A stretch of 64,000 nt of DNA from Microlunatus elymi. GTDB lineage: Bacteria > Actinomycetota > Actinomycetes > Propionibacteriales > Propionibacteriaceae. Location of the stretch: assembly GCF_007362775.1 (NCBI RefSeq), contig NZ_CP041692.1, positions 1,178,001 through 1,242,000 on the forward strand, written 5' to 3'. Of the stretch, positions 17,633 to 26,527 are shown one piece after another. The position numbers and the translations under genes are program-made. The notes under the pieces were generated by a model. It was given only the letters and a program-made list of their open reading frames with translations, had not been told where the DNA came from and did no database searches. The stretch's first letter is position 1, and every line of letters begins with the position of its first letter.

Positions 17633-19516
17633 GTGTTTGCTCAGCTCGGTGGTTGGCTCCGTGGTTCCCGCTTCGGCCTGTTCTCGCTCGCGTTGGTGGT
17701 CGGAGTCGGCGCGGGCCTGGGAGCGGTCGCTTTTCGCTATCTGGTCAACGGCGTCACCTGGCTCGCCACCGGCCATGCCGAGTTCGGCCAGGACGGCCGT
17801 ATCCCCAGCGATCACCTGCCGTGGCTCGGGCTGGCCTCCTACATCGTGATCCCGGCACTCGGCGGGCTGGTGTACGGGCCGTTGGTGTACCGGTTTGCCC
17901 GCGAAGCGCGCGGCCACGGCGTACCCGAGGTGATGGTCGCGGTGGCCGAGCAGGGTGGGCGGATCCGGCCGCGGGTCGCGGTGGTCAAGGCGCTGGCCTC
18001 GGCGCTGACCATCGGTACCGGTGGCAGTGTCGGACGTGAGGGGCCGATTGTGCAGATCGGCTCGGCGATGGCCTCCAGTCTCGGCCAGTGGGTCCGGGTG
18101 CCCGAGAGTCGGATGCGGGTGCTGGTCGCCTGTGGCGCGAGTGGTGCGATTGCGGCGACCTTCAATGCGCCGATCACCGGTGTCTTCTTCGCCGTGGAGA
18201 TCATCCTGCGCGAGCTCGCCGGGGAGGCGCTGTTCGCGGTGATGCTGTCGGCGATGGTGGCCGACGCGATCGCGGTCCCGCTGCTGGGCGCCCAGCCGTT
18301 CCTGGTCGGGTTTCCCCGCACCACGGTCATGCATCATCCGGCCAACTACATCCTGGTTGTCGTCCTTGCGGTGATCGCCGCTCTCATCGGTCAGCTCTAC
18401 TCACGGGTGTTGTACGGGTTGGAGGATGTCTGCGACAAGCTGTGGGGCAAGCGCCCTGAATGGGCCCGTCCGATCGTCGGCGGACTCCTGGTCGGCCTCC
18501 TCTTGCTGGCGATCCCGCAGTTGTACGGGGTCGGCTACCCGGTCATGTTCAAGGCGGTCGCCGGAGACTATGCGCTGTGGTTCCTGGTCCTGCTGATGTT
18601 CGGCAAGATCCTCGCCACCAGCCTCACCCTCGGCGTCGGCGGCTCGGGTGGTGTGTTCGGACCCTCGCTGTTCATCGGACTGATGGGCGGCACCGCGTTC
18701 GGCGTCGTCGTCGATCACCTGTTCGGCCCGGCAGCCGGTGACCCGGCACTCTATGCGGCGGTCGGCATGGCCGGAGTCTTCACCTCCAGCACCCGGGCAC
18801 CGCTGTCCGGGTTGGCCAGTGTCGTCGAGATGACGGGCGACTTTGCGCTGACCCTGCCGGTGATGCTGACCGTCGCAGTGTCGACGGCCATCTCGCGGGC
18901 GATCAGCTACGGCACGATCTACACCACCAAGTTGTTGCGGCGTGGCCAGGACATCGAGCGCACCGCACCGTGGCGGGCGTTCACCGACCTGACGGCGGTT
19001 GGCGCGATGCGGCGACTGCGAACGCCGTTGCCGGTACCCACCGAGAAGGTCGCAGAGGGCAGGACCCCGACACAGTTCGACGGTGACGTCGTCGCCGTCC
19101 GCGATCCGCAGGTGGTCTTCGAATCGGAGTCGATCGTGGACGTGCTGCGGCACCTGGAACGACACCGCCGCGACGGGATCCCGGTGCTGTCCGAGGACGG
19201 CCTTCAGATCACCGGCTGGGTCACCAACCGCAGCATCCTGCAGACCATCCGGCGACGGCTCGCCCTGTCGGAGGCCGAAGCGGAGAAGTCGCCCGACACC
19301 GAGGAAACCGTCGGCCGCAGTCCGATGCCCGGTTATCAGGTGCTCGAGGTCGGCGTCACCGCCGACTCCCAGCTGGCCGGCCACGAGTTGCGCACGATCG
19401 ACTGGCCGGCGGGTGCGGTCGCGGCGACCGTGATCCGCGACGACCGCCACCGGCATGCCGACGACGCGATCGTCCTGCGGCCGGGTGACCGGGTGGGCCT
19501 GTTGGTCCGATCCTGA
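17633..19516 (+). CDS. CLC-family chloride channel/antiporter with CBS and RCK_C domains
   Basis: A 627-residue CLC protein. Membrane domain at about residues 15-430 with the gating signature GGSVGREGPIVQIG (gating Glu) and GGSGGVFGPSLFIG at the second ion-binding loop. A cytoplasmic region follows with a CBS-like segment (SIVDVLRHLERHRRDGIPVL) and a C-terminal TrkA_C/RCK_C-type fold ending in DAIVLRPGDRVGLLV. This regulatory tail is often seen in actinobacterial CLCs and suggests nucleotide control. Start chosen at GTG 17633, downstream of the operator. Likely regulated by the divergent MarR. Confidence 0.92.
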   Translation: MFAQLGGWLRGSRFGLFSLALVVGVGAGLGAVAFRYLVNGVTWLATGHAEFGQDGRIPSDHLPWLGLASYIVIPALGGLVYGPLVYRFAREARGHGVPEVMVAVAEQGGRIRPRVAVVKALASALTIGTGGSVGREGPIVQIGSAMASSLGQWVRVPESRMRVLVACGASGAIAATFNAPITGVFFAVEIILRELAGEALFAVMLSAMVADAIAVPLLGAQPFLVGFPRTTVMHHPANYILVVVLAVIAALIGQLYSRVLYGLEDVCDKLWGKRPEWARPIVGGLLVGLLLLAIPQLYGVGYPVMFKAVAGDYALWFLVLLMFGKILATSLTLGVGGSGGVFGPSLFIGLMGGTAFGVVVDHLFGPAAGDPALYAAVGMAGVFTSSTRAPLSGLASVVEMTGDFALTLPVMLTVAVSTAISRAISYGTIYTTKLLRRGQDIERTAPWRAFTDLTAVGAMRRLRTPLPVPTEKVAEGRTPTQFDGDVVAVRDPQVVFESESIVDVLRHLERHRRDGIPVLSEDGLQITGWVTNRSILQTIRRRLALSEAEAEKSPDTEETVGRSPMPGYQVLEVGVTADSQLAGHELRTIDWPAGAVAATVIRDDRHRHADDAIVLRPGDRVGLLVRS

Positions 19517-19659
19517 TGCCCGCACCGCACCGTCGGCGCCGATGTTGTCATCCGGAGCACCTGCCACGGCGTCGATCCGGCGGCGGCGAGCTCGTCGAAT
19601 TCGTGATGCCGGCTGTGCTGGGCACCTCCCACGAGGCACCGGTGACATCGCTGCCGGTC

Positions 19660-19833
19660 AGCAGGTTTCGGCACGCCTGTCCCGTCTTGGATGAGGCCCG
19701 GTCGCCCGATCCGGCTGTTGCACGGAAAGCGAAGCGGAGCGGGCCAGCCCGAGGACACGATGCCGGCATCGACCAACTGACGAACGACCGCCGAGCCGAC
19801 GAAACCCGTACCGCCGGCGACGAACAGGCACAT
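19660..19833 (-). pseudogene. NAD-dependent epimerase/dehydratase N-terminal remnant
   Basis: The minus strand starts with a perfect Rossmann beginning, MCLFVAGGTGFVGSAVVRQL VDAG in frame one, then continues as HRVLGLARSASLSV in another frame, so at least one indel is present. No catalytic region follows; the remaining downstream DNA to 19517 is degenerate. It is the stump of an SDR-type sugar-nucleotide epimerase or reductase. The rest of 19517-19994 shows nothing else. Confidence 0.6.
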
Positions 19834-19994
19834 GAGGCCACGGTGTCAGGCCGGTCGGCAGATCAGGCGTGCGGGATCGCGCACCGCAAGGCAAACGCGA
19901 GTTCCTCGACCTGCAACGCTGGACCCTCCCGGGGAATGCAATCATGCGTCGTGAATCGGCGAGAATTCGTTGATCCCACCGGAACGGAGCACCC

Positions 19995-20730
19995 GTGAGC
20001 ACGCTGCGCACCATCGGCCTGGAGGAACACTTCGTCACCCCGGACCTGGTCGGAAACGGGGCGTCGGCGCGCAGCATCGCCCAGCCCGACAAATAGGCCG
20101 CGCGGGGGTCAGGCTGCTGGATCTGTTCGACGAGCGCATCGCTGAGATGGACAAGGGCGGGCTGGACGTCCAAGTGTTGTCGCTGAACGCGCCGGGCATC
20201 CACGCCGAGCCGGACGCGGCGACCGCAACGCGCGCGTCGGCGACGGTGAACGACTTTCCTGGCCGAAGCCATCGCCAAGCGGCCGGACCGGTTCCAGGGC
20301 TTCGCGGCGCTTGGCCTGCAGGTTCCTGACTGTGCCGCGCGCGAACTGGAGCGTGCCGTCACCCAGCTTGGTCTGCGTGGGGCGCTGATCAATGCCCACA
20401 CTCAGGGCCGCAACCTCGACGACCGGTGCTTCGACGTCTTGTGGGAGCGAGCCGAGTCGCTGGGGTGCCGCTCTACCTCCATCCGGCAAACGGACGCCTA
20501 CCTGCGCCGCAACCTATGGGTAACCACCAGCGGCGTCTGTGACGAGCCGCCGCTACGGTGCGCCATCGACGCACTGGGCGCCGATCGCGTGCTCTTCGCC
20601 ACCGACTACCCGTTCGAGTCGATCCAGGTGGCGACCCAGTTCCCGCGACGGTGGCCATCGCGGAGGCCGAGCGGGACAGATCGCACACGTCAACGCCGAG
20701 CAGTCGCTGGGGATACCCGCGGTCGGCTGA
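19995..20730 (+). pseudogene. Amidohydrolase (ACMSD-like) with frameshifts and an internal deletion
   Basis: Starting at GTG 19995: TLRTIGLEEHFVTPDLV, then a stop; in other frames EMDKGGLDVQVLSLNAPGI, FLAEAIAKRPDRFQGFAALG, LRGALINAHTQGRNLDD, a jump to YLRRNLWVTTSGVCDEPP and ALGADRVLFATDYPFES, ending HVNAEQSLGIP. These blocks are in the correct order for the 2-amino-3-carboxymuconate-semialdehyde decarboxylase-like amidohydrolase family (metal-dependent decarboxylases or hydrolases). About 100 codons between the HPAN-type metal site and YLRRNLW are missing, and at least three indels occur. It is clearly dead. Confidence 0.8.
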
Positions 20731-20770
20731 GGACAACCCGCGAAGGCCACGAGCCTCGTCCCCAGAGGGC

Positions 20771-21648
20771 TTATCGATCCCGGTCCGGTCGGCGTGCTGG
20801 TTGCCAGACGTCGCGGTAGTCGTGGACGAACTCACGCAGTGTGGTCGCCGGTTGTCCGGTGAGTTTGCGGACCACGCGGTCGGGGATGGCGGATACATTC
20901 AGCCGCACCATCCGGTAGATCATCTTCTGGACTGCGATGTAGTCGGCGTGCCGACCCTGTTCGGCCAGTCGAACGAGGTAGTCGGACTCGCTGGGGCGGG
21001 CATAGGTGATGAACCGGCCCAGCACGTCGGTCATGACGGTGGCGATCTTGTGGTAGCTCAGTGGCTGCTCGCCGGAGAGGCTGTAGGCCTTCTGGAGGTG
21101 TCCCGGCTCGGTCAGTGCGACTGCGGCGACTCGGCCGACATCCCGGGCGTCGATCATGACAGTGAACGATCGGCCGGCCGGCACGTAGATGTTGCTGTGG
21201 TCGCGGATCTCTTCGGGATAGATGCTGGAGAGGTTCTGCATGAAGAAGTTCGGCCGCAGGAACGTGTGCGGGGCATGGCTGGTCTTGAGGTGCTGTTCGA
21301 CGGCGTGGTGGGGTGTGCGAGTGTTGAACTGAACCCCTGGTAGCGACAGGAACGCCAGTTGTCGTACCTGGTGGCGGTTGGCCGCGTCGATGAAGGGAAA
21401 CAGATAGCGTTGCACGTCCTCGATCTGCGGCGGGCGCATCAGGAACACTCGATCGACGCCGTCCAGTAAGCGGTCGAATTCCGCCGGTGTCATGGCGAAG
21501 TCGAAGCGGCGTGCCTGCGCACCTGAGGCCATCGTGGCACTGCCGGGGTCGCGGACGGCTGCGATCACCTGCTCGTCGCGAGCGGGAGATGATCAAGGAC
21601 GGCCGAGCCGACGATTCCGGTGGCGCCGGTGACCAGTACCGCGGTCAT
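20771..21648 (-). pseudogene. NmrA-like NAD(P)-binding protein with 5' frameshift
   Basis: ATG 21648 opens a Rossmann start (TAVLVTGATGIVGSAVLDHL). Near 21575-21590 the frame ends in a TGA and the protein continues in another frame as ARDEQVIAAVRDPGSATMAS to the stop at 20771. The main body (265 residues) has RVFLMRPPQIEDV, FLSLPGVQ and LRPNFFMQNLSSIYPEE, the pattern of NmrA/QOR2-like atypical SDR quinone reductases. Its start overlaps the stop of the upstream marR-like gene. If the single indel is a sequencing error, the gene is intact; otherwise only an N-terminally truncated form could be made. Confidence 0.75.
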
Positions 21649-22125
21649 GAAGTTCCGTCCAGACGGTGGATCAGATCGGCCAACGTGGCCAGTTGCCGGT
21701 CGGTGAGCGGGACGAAGCGGGCGGAGGAGGGGTGGTGAGCTCGGCCTCGTACCTGTGCACCGCGGCACGGGCAACAGGAGTCAGGCGCAGCAGCCGGGAC
21801 CGAGCGTCGTGGGGATGCACGACTTGCTCGTCAGCCCCTGGGTGTGCAGCCCTTCGACCAATTGGCTGACTGCACCGGGGGTGATGCCGAGCCGTGCCGA
21901 GATGGCTCCGGGCGTCAGTGGTGTCTGGCTGTGCGCGATCAGGAACATCGCGTCCAGTTGGCTGCTGGTCAACCGAGCGTCGCCGAAGGATGGCCCGGCG
22001 GTGCCGGTCGAGCGGGCGGTGGCGAGGTCGCGGCTGATCGACACGATCGCTTCCAACACCGTGCCGATGAGCGTGTCGCGTTCCTCCGGATCGGCGTTCG
22101 ACGAACCGCCGGGTCGGTGGGTCAT
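21645..22125 (-). pseudogene. MarR-family regulator with two frameshifts
   Basis: Start ATG 22125 (overlapping the upstream stop). The first part has SSQLDAMFLIAHSQTPLTP and ITPGAVSQLVEGLHTQGL, a MarR HTH. Near 21810 the frame changes; the wing HPHDARSRLLRLTPVARAAV is in a second frame, and the last helix (FVPLTDRQLATLADLIHRLD) in a third, ending in a TGA that overlaps the NmrA start. So the gene order and ATGA couplings are preserved while the coding sequence is broken twice. Confidence 0.75.
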
Positions 22126-22753
22126 GCGCTGACGAAGGGGAGATCGCCGATGTACTTGCGGTCTCCGACCTGGGTGAGGATGAAGTCGGCCACGTCGTCG
22201 CGACTGAGCTGCGTGCTGGCGTCCACGCCGACCCGGCCGACCCGATAGTGCCCGGTGCCCGGGTTCTCGGTCAGCCGCGGTGCGCGAACCACGGTCCAGT
22301 CGAGCCCGGAGTCTTGCAACAGGCCAGATGGCCCTCGGCATCGGCCAGCACCCGGCCGGACCGCAGCTTGAGTAGGCCCTGGATCGCCCGGTCGGCGATC
22401 TTGGGCCGATCTCGGTCGGCCCGCAGCCCGCCGCCGGACAGAGTCACGATCCGTTTCACGCCCTGGGCTGCCATAGCGTTTGTGATGACGAGGGTGCCAG
22501 CGGTCTGCAACGTTGCCGAGGAACCCTTCACCTGGCCGAAGAGGCTGAGCACCACGTCGGCTCCGGACACCGTTTCGGCCACGCTCGCCGGATCAAGCAC
22601 GTCACCCCGCACGACGCTCAGCCGCTCGGAGGTGGCCGTCAGCTTGGCCAGATCCCGTACCAGTGCGCGAACCGTCAACCCCGCTGCCAAGGCTCGATCC
22701 AGGACTCGTCGGCCCGTTCGGCCGGTGGCCCCGAACAATGCGATCGCCGTCAT
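22122..22753 (-). pseudogene. NAD(P)H-binding SDR-type protein with one frameshift
   Basis: ATG 22753: TAIALFGATGRTGRRVLDRA, VRGDVLDPASVAETVSGADV and RIVTLSGGGLRADRDRPK form the N-terminal two thirds of an NAD(P)H-binding (NmrA/BVR-B-like) protein. At about 22320 one base appears to be missing (HLACCKT instead of the expected HLALLQD) and the rest continues in another frame (SGLDWTVVRAPRLTENPGTG, to FVSA and TGA at 22122). First gene of a three-gene operon in which every gene is frameshifted. A palindrome lies 11 bp upstream of the start. Confidence 0.75.
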
Positions 22754-22763
22754 GGCCGGATAC

Positions 22764-22776
22764 TTTAGCGGCTAAA
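22764..22776. promoter_or_regulatory. Perfect palindrome TTTAGC-G-GCTAAA upstream of the SDR-marR-NmrA operon
   Basis: A 6+1+6 bp palindrome located 11 bp upstream of the first start codon. The operon encodes a (broken) MarR protein, so this is a candidate autoregulatory operator. Inference from position and symmetry only. Confidence 0.45.
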
Positions 22777-23055
22777 CATCTCCTGGAAGGAAGGTTTGAT
22801 CGACGGCAGACGTATTCCGTTCGGCCGTCCGAGGGGTCCTGACGCCGGCCGGTTCGTCGAACCATCGCGAAAGGAAGTGGATCACCGACATCAGCTTTCG
22901 CTGCTGGGCGAACATCCGCTGCAAACACGGCGCCATGCTGATGGCTCGGGATGCCGTGAACGCACGCCTTGGCACTGTGCGAAGCAGATCGGCGGCTGAA
23001 CGCCGCGTGTTGACCTCCAGGACCATGCCTGGCGTCGATCCGAGTTGGTGAGTCC
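22777..23055. other. Intergenic region without a recognisable gene
   Basis: Both strands have only short frames with no family resemblance or convincing start. The SD-like GGAAGGAAGG near 22790 has no matching gene behind it. Confidence 0.3.
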
Positions 23056-23787
23056 TCAGTCGGAATCGTATGGCACTACCCAGATGGCGGCCCCGAGTTC
23101 GCGATCGGACTTGATGTTCTCGTTTATGTCCGCCCTTCTTCGGGGACTGAGCCCCAAACGTTCGGCACGTGCGAGAACATCGGGGTCGGCATCGGAAACG
23201 CGGATCACCGTCCAGGATCCGGCGCCGGCCTCACTGAGTCGGACGGCGTTAGTTGGCTTATGGGTCACCCCGTTCCGATCGGGAATGGGATCCCCGTGGG
23301 GGTCACTGACGGGATGCCCCAGAGCCGCGTCGATCCGATCGATCAGGGTCGAAGTTGCCGCATGTTCGAGGCGCTCTGCCTCGTTGTGCACTTCGTCCCA
23401 ACCGTAGCCAAGCTTGTCGACCAGGAAGGTCTCCAGAAGTCGGTGTCGGCGTACCATCGCGACGGCGTAGCGGGTGCCGATCGGTGTCAGGTAGATCGGT
23501 TTGTACGGTTTGTGGGTGACCAGTCCAAGTTGTGCGAGCCGTTTGACGGTGTCGGTGACGTTGGCCACGGAGGTCCCGAATCGGTTCGCGAGCGCCGTAC
23601 TCGTGATGGGCGGATCGCCCCATTCGGTGGCAGACCAGATCACTTTCAGGTAGTCCTGTGCCACCGGGGTAATTTGGTCAAGGTCCGGTTCGGTCGGGTC
23701 GTCCGTGCCTCTGGTTCCCACCCCCTCAGTCTCGCATCCGGATTCCTGCTGGGTCCTTGGCGCGGGCTGTGCTGCGTCAGTCTCCAT
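23056..23787 (-). CDS. mntR: DtxR/MntR-family metal-dependent repressor
   Basis: A 243-residue metalloregulator. After a disordered head come the DtxR HTH (TSVANVTDTVKRLAQLGLVT, YKPIYLTPIGTRYAV) and the metal-binding/dimerisation domain (RRHRLLETFLVDKLGYGWDE, HNEAERLEHAATSTLIDRID), followed by a C-terminal SH3-like FeoA domain (about residues 170-240). The DtxR pattern of His and Glu metal ligands is intact. I chose ATG 23787, which overlaps the 3' end of the mntH-type gene by 11 bp. With the transporter it forms a Mn(II)/Fe(II) uptake and feedback unit. Confidence 0.9.
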   Translation of the reverse strand: METDAAQPAPRTQQESGCETEGVGTRGTDDPTEPDLDQITPVAQDYLKVIWSATEWGDPPITSTALANRFGTSVANVTDTVKRLAQLGLVTHKPYKPIYLTPIGTRYAVAMVRRHRLLETFLVDKLGYGWDEVHNEAERLEHAATSTLIDRIDAALGHPVSDPHGDPIPDRNGVTHKPTNAVRLSEAGAGSWTVIRVSDADPDVLARAERLGLSPRRRADINENIKSDRELGAAIWVVPYDSD

Positions 23788-25087
23788 CCGTGAACGACAG
23801 AACAATGAGAGCCAGATTCAGGCACACGACCGCGCCGGTGACGAGCCAGGCGGTGGCTGTGAGCGGCCGAGGATTGGCAAACCTGCCCATGACTGCCTGT
23901 CGGCTGGTGTAGGACACCAGCGGGACAAGGGCGAACGGAATGCAGACGCTGAGGACGACCTGGCTCAGAACCAGAGCCCGCGTGGGGTCAAAACCAACCG
24001 CCAGCACGATCAGCGCCGGGATCAGCGTTATCGCCCGGCGCCAGGCGAGCGGAATCCCGACCTTCAACAGGCCGGCCATGATGGTCGAGCCGGCATAGCA
24101 GCCTATCGAGGTGGATGCCAAGCCCGAGGCCAGCAACCCGATGCCGAACACCGCTCCGACTGTCGGACCGAGTGCACTTTGGATCGCATGGTGGGCTCCC
24201 GGAATGCTGTCGGTTCCGGCGACACCGGGCAGACTCGCGGCTGCCAACAGCAACATGGCGATGTTCACGCTGCCGGCCACCATCAGGGCCAGCACAACGT
24301 CGATCCGGGTTGCCCTGAGCAGGCGCGGAATCCGGGTGGCGGCGATTCGGTCACCGTGGCGGTCTCGGGCCAGGCTGGAATGCAGGCAGATCGCGTGCGG
24401 CATCACGGTGGCGCCGAGCATGCTGGCGGCCAGCAGAACTGTCTCGCGACCGTCGAAGCGAGGCAGCAGGCCGGTCGCCGTCTGGCTCCAGTCGACGGGA
24501 CTGAGGAACAGGCCGGTGACGAACCCAATGGTGATCACGGAAAGCAATCCGATCACGACGAATTCGAACGGTCGCTGCCCTCGGCGGGACTGCACAACCA
24601 GAAGTCCCAGTGACACCAGGCCGACGATCAGTCCACCAATCACCAGCGGCAGGCCGAAGAGGATCTTCAGCGCCAGCGCACCACCGACGACCTCGGCCAG
24701 GTCGGTTGCCGCGGCAACCACTTCTGCCTGGGTCCAGAACAACAGCCGGGAGCGTCGCGAAAGGCGGCTCCCCAGCAGCGAAGGCAGGGTCTGACCGGTC
24801 ACCAGGCCGAGCTTGGCCGACAGGTATTGGATCAGGACCGCCATCACGTTCGCCAGTACGAGCACCCAGACCAGCAGGTAGCCGTAACTCGCGCCAGCGG
24901 TGAGATTCGCGGCGACGTTTCCGGGATCGACGTAGGCGATCGCCGCGACGAACGCGGGGCCGAGCAGCCAAATCAGTCTGCGACGACCGGAACCCGGGCC
25001 GCGGGGGTTTCCAGCACCTCGAACCGCCGGTCGCTCGCCGACGTGCTCCGGGGCATCCGGCTCGCTGGCAAGGCCCAATCTCGACAC
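23777..25087 (-). CDS. mntH: NRAMP-family Mn2+/Fe2+ transporter
   Basis: A 436-residue transporter with eleven TM helices. The metal-binding motif of TM1 is AYVDPGNVAANL (Asp54-Pro-Gly-Asn57), and the TM6 motif GATVMPHAICLHSSL is present. H+-coupled import of Mn(II), possibly Fe(II). The start is GTG 25087; no Shine-Dalgarno is visible and a palindrome lies just 3 bp upstream, so the mRNA is probably leaderless. Its last codons overlap the downstream mntR. Confidence 0.93.
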   Translation of the reverse strand: MSRLGLASEPDAPEHVGERPAVRGAGNPRGPGSGRRRLIWLLGPAFVAAIAYVDPGNVAANLTAGASYGYLLVWVLVLANVMAVLIQYLSAKLGLVTGQTLPSLLGSRLSRRSRLLFWTQAEVVAAATDLAEVVGGALALKILFGLPLVIGGLIVGLVSLGLLVVQSRRGQRPFEFVVIGLLSVITIGFVTGLFLSPVDWSQTATGLLPRFDGRETVLLAASMLGATVMPHAICLHSSLARDRHGDRIAATRIPRLLRATRIDVVLALMVAGSVNIAMLLLAAASLPGVAGTDSIPGAHHAIQSALGPTVGAVFGIGLLASGLASTSIGCYAGSTIMAGLLKVGIPLAWRRAITLIPALIVLAVGFDPTRALVLSQVVLSVCIPFALVPLVSYTSRQAVMGRFANPRPLTATAWLVTGAVVCLNLALIVLSFTDGD

Positions 25088-25090
25088 AGA

Positions 25091-25108
25091 AGTTAAGGTA
25101 GCTTAACT
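25091..25108. promoter_or_regulatory. DtxR/MntR-box-like operator at the mntH start
   Basis: AGTTAAGGTAGCTTAACT is an inverted repeat with perfect 7-bp arms and a 4-bp spacer, resembling DtxR/MntR boxes. On the minus strand it contains TAAGCT, a plausible -10 element, and the mntH GTG follows 3 bp later. Mn-loaded MntR encoded downstream would occlude the promoter. Confidence 0.75.
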
Positions 25109-25207
25109 CGTCCGGCTGAAGGAACCGCGGGACCGACTGCGCCACATTCCGGTCGGGTGAGGACGGGCGGTACTCACAGGGAATCCGGGAACGGCAGGCG
25201 GAGCCAG

Positions 25208-26518
25208 TCACCTGCGATGAACCGGCTGGTGCGTCGTCGCCAGCCGGCTGATCAGCGCGGCTGCCCTTCCGGGTGCGTCGCCGTTGCGGCTGATTTCGTC
25301 TCGAAGGCGTTCGGCCGCCGTCCGATAGGAGGGGTTCATCAAGACATCCGAGACCGCTCGGGCGATGGCGGATGGCCGGGGCCTGCGGCCACGTATTCGG
25401 CGGCCGGTGCCGCTCCAGACGATCCGTGCACCGACCTCTCTCTTCTCCTCAGTTCGTCCTATCTGAACCAGTGGTACTCCATAGCTGAGAGCAAGCGTTA
25501 CGCCGGTGTAGCCCCCGTTGGTCACCATGCAGGACACCATGGGGAGCACGCGCTCGTACGGGAGATAACCACAGACCGTGATCGCTGCCCGGGTAGAACC
25601 CAAATTTCGCAGAGCTCGGTCCACGGCGTGGGAATTCGGCTGACCGGTCAGCACGAGTAGTTGGACCGGATGGTCGGCGAGAGCCTTGATGGCGGGAATG
25701 ATCAGTTCGTTGGGGTCGGGCCTCATGGTGCCCTGGGTGATCAGGATTACCGGCCTCCCCGCGTCGGCGAGGGTCGGCAGCCAGGTCGGTTCGGTCCAGC
25801 CCTGGCTGGGGACGGGGCGCATCACCCCAATCCAATGCAGCTGTGGCGGGAGCCTGTGCCGGGGATACTCGAAGCCCGGCGGGCAGGCTTGGAGGTGTAG
25901 GTACGGCGAGATCCGTTCCTGAACCGCTGCGAGTTTGGTACGGATGCCGTTGCGAGCTTGGATTTCCTGCCATTGCAGTTGCAGGGGACCATAAACGAGC
26001 CGGCGTGCGGTCCGCCGAACCACGAAATCACGCTGTCGACCCCATAAGCTCTGGTCGGGGAGGTAGCCCGGCCCAAAGGGCGGCGCAAGCTCGTCGTCGA
26101 ATTCGAGCGGACCGTCGCCGAGAGTGGCCCAGGGTGGCCCGCCGACTGCATGCAGCAATTGAGGAGCGAACATCAGCAGATCGCAGAGGACCGCGTCCAC
26201 TCGCTGCCGGCCGGTGATCTCCAACAGGTCGTCCAGTTGCGTCTCTGCCTGGCCAAGAAAGAAAGTCGCGAAGGACTCTCGGATCGCTCGCGGCCCATTC
26301 GTGGAACGACGTCGTCGCTTCATCGACCGATTCGCGATGACGTCGTCGGCTCGCGTAGTCGGGATGAACTCTGCGCCGACCGAGGCGATGTCCGGACAGA
26401 AGCGTCGACCCGCGTACCACACCACTCGATGGCCGTCCTGAACCAATGCTCGGGCCAACGGCAGCATGTTTCGAGTGTGGGCAATGATGGGAGTACTGGC
26501 GATCAATATTGTTCTCAC
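25208..26518 (-). CDS. UGT/MGT-like glycosyltransferase (GT1 type)
   Basis: A 436-residue GT-B enzyme. The N-terminal domain starts MRTILIASTPIIAHTRNMLP with the acceptor-site His in the IIAHTRN loop; the C-terminal donor domain has VILITQGTMRPDPNELI and a degraded sugar-nucleotide signature, MVTNGGYTGVTLALSYGVPL. Such enzymes transfer a sugar to small lipophilic acceptors (macrolides, terpenoids, carotenoids, sterols). It is on the same strand as the sigma/anti-sigma pair, 9 bp beyond the anti-sigma stop, so it may share their promoter. Glycosylation of the nearby carotenoid is possible but only a guess. Confidence 0.85.
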   Translation of the reverse strand: MRTILIASTPIIAHTRNMLPLARALVQDGHRVVWYAGRRFCPDIASVGAEFIPTTRADDVIANRSMKRRRRSTNGPRAIRESFATFFLGQAETQLDDLLEITGRQRVDAVLCDLLMFAPQLLHAVGGPPWATLGDGPLEFDDELAPPFGPGYLPDQSLWGRQRDFVVRRTARRLVYGPLQLQWQEIQARNGIRTKLAAVQERISPYLHLQACPPGFEYPRHRLPPQLHWIGVMRPVPSQGWTEPTWLPTLADAGRPVILITQGTMRPDPNELIIPAIKALADHPVQLLVLTGQPNSHAVDRALRNLGSTRAAITVCGYLPYERVLPMVSCMVTNGGYTGVTLALSYGVPLVQIGRTEEKREVGARIVWSGTGRRIRGRRPRPSAIARAVSDVLMNPSYRTAAERLRDEISRNGDAPGRAAALISRLATTHQPVHRR

Positions 26519-26527
26519 GTTGCACTC

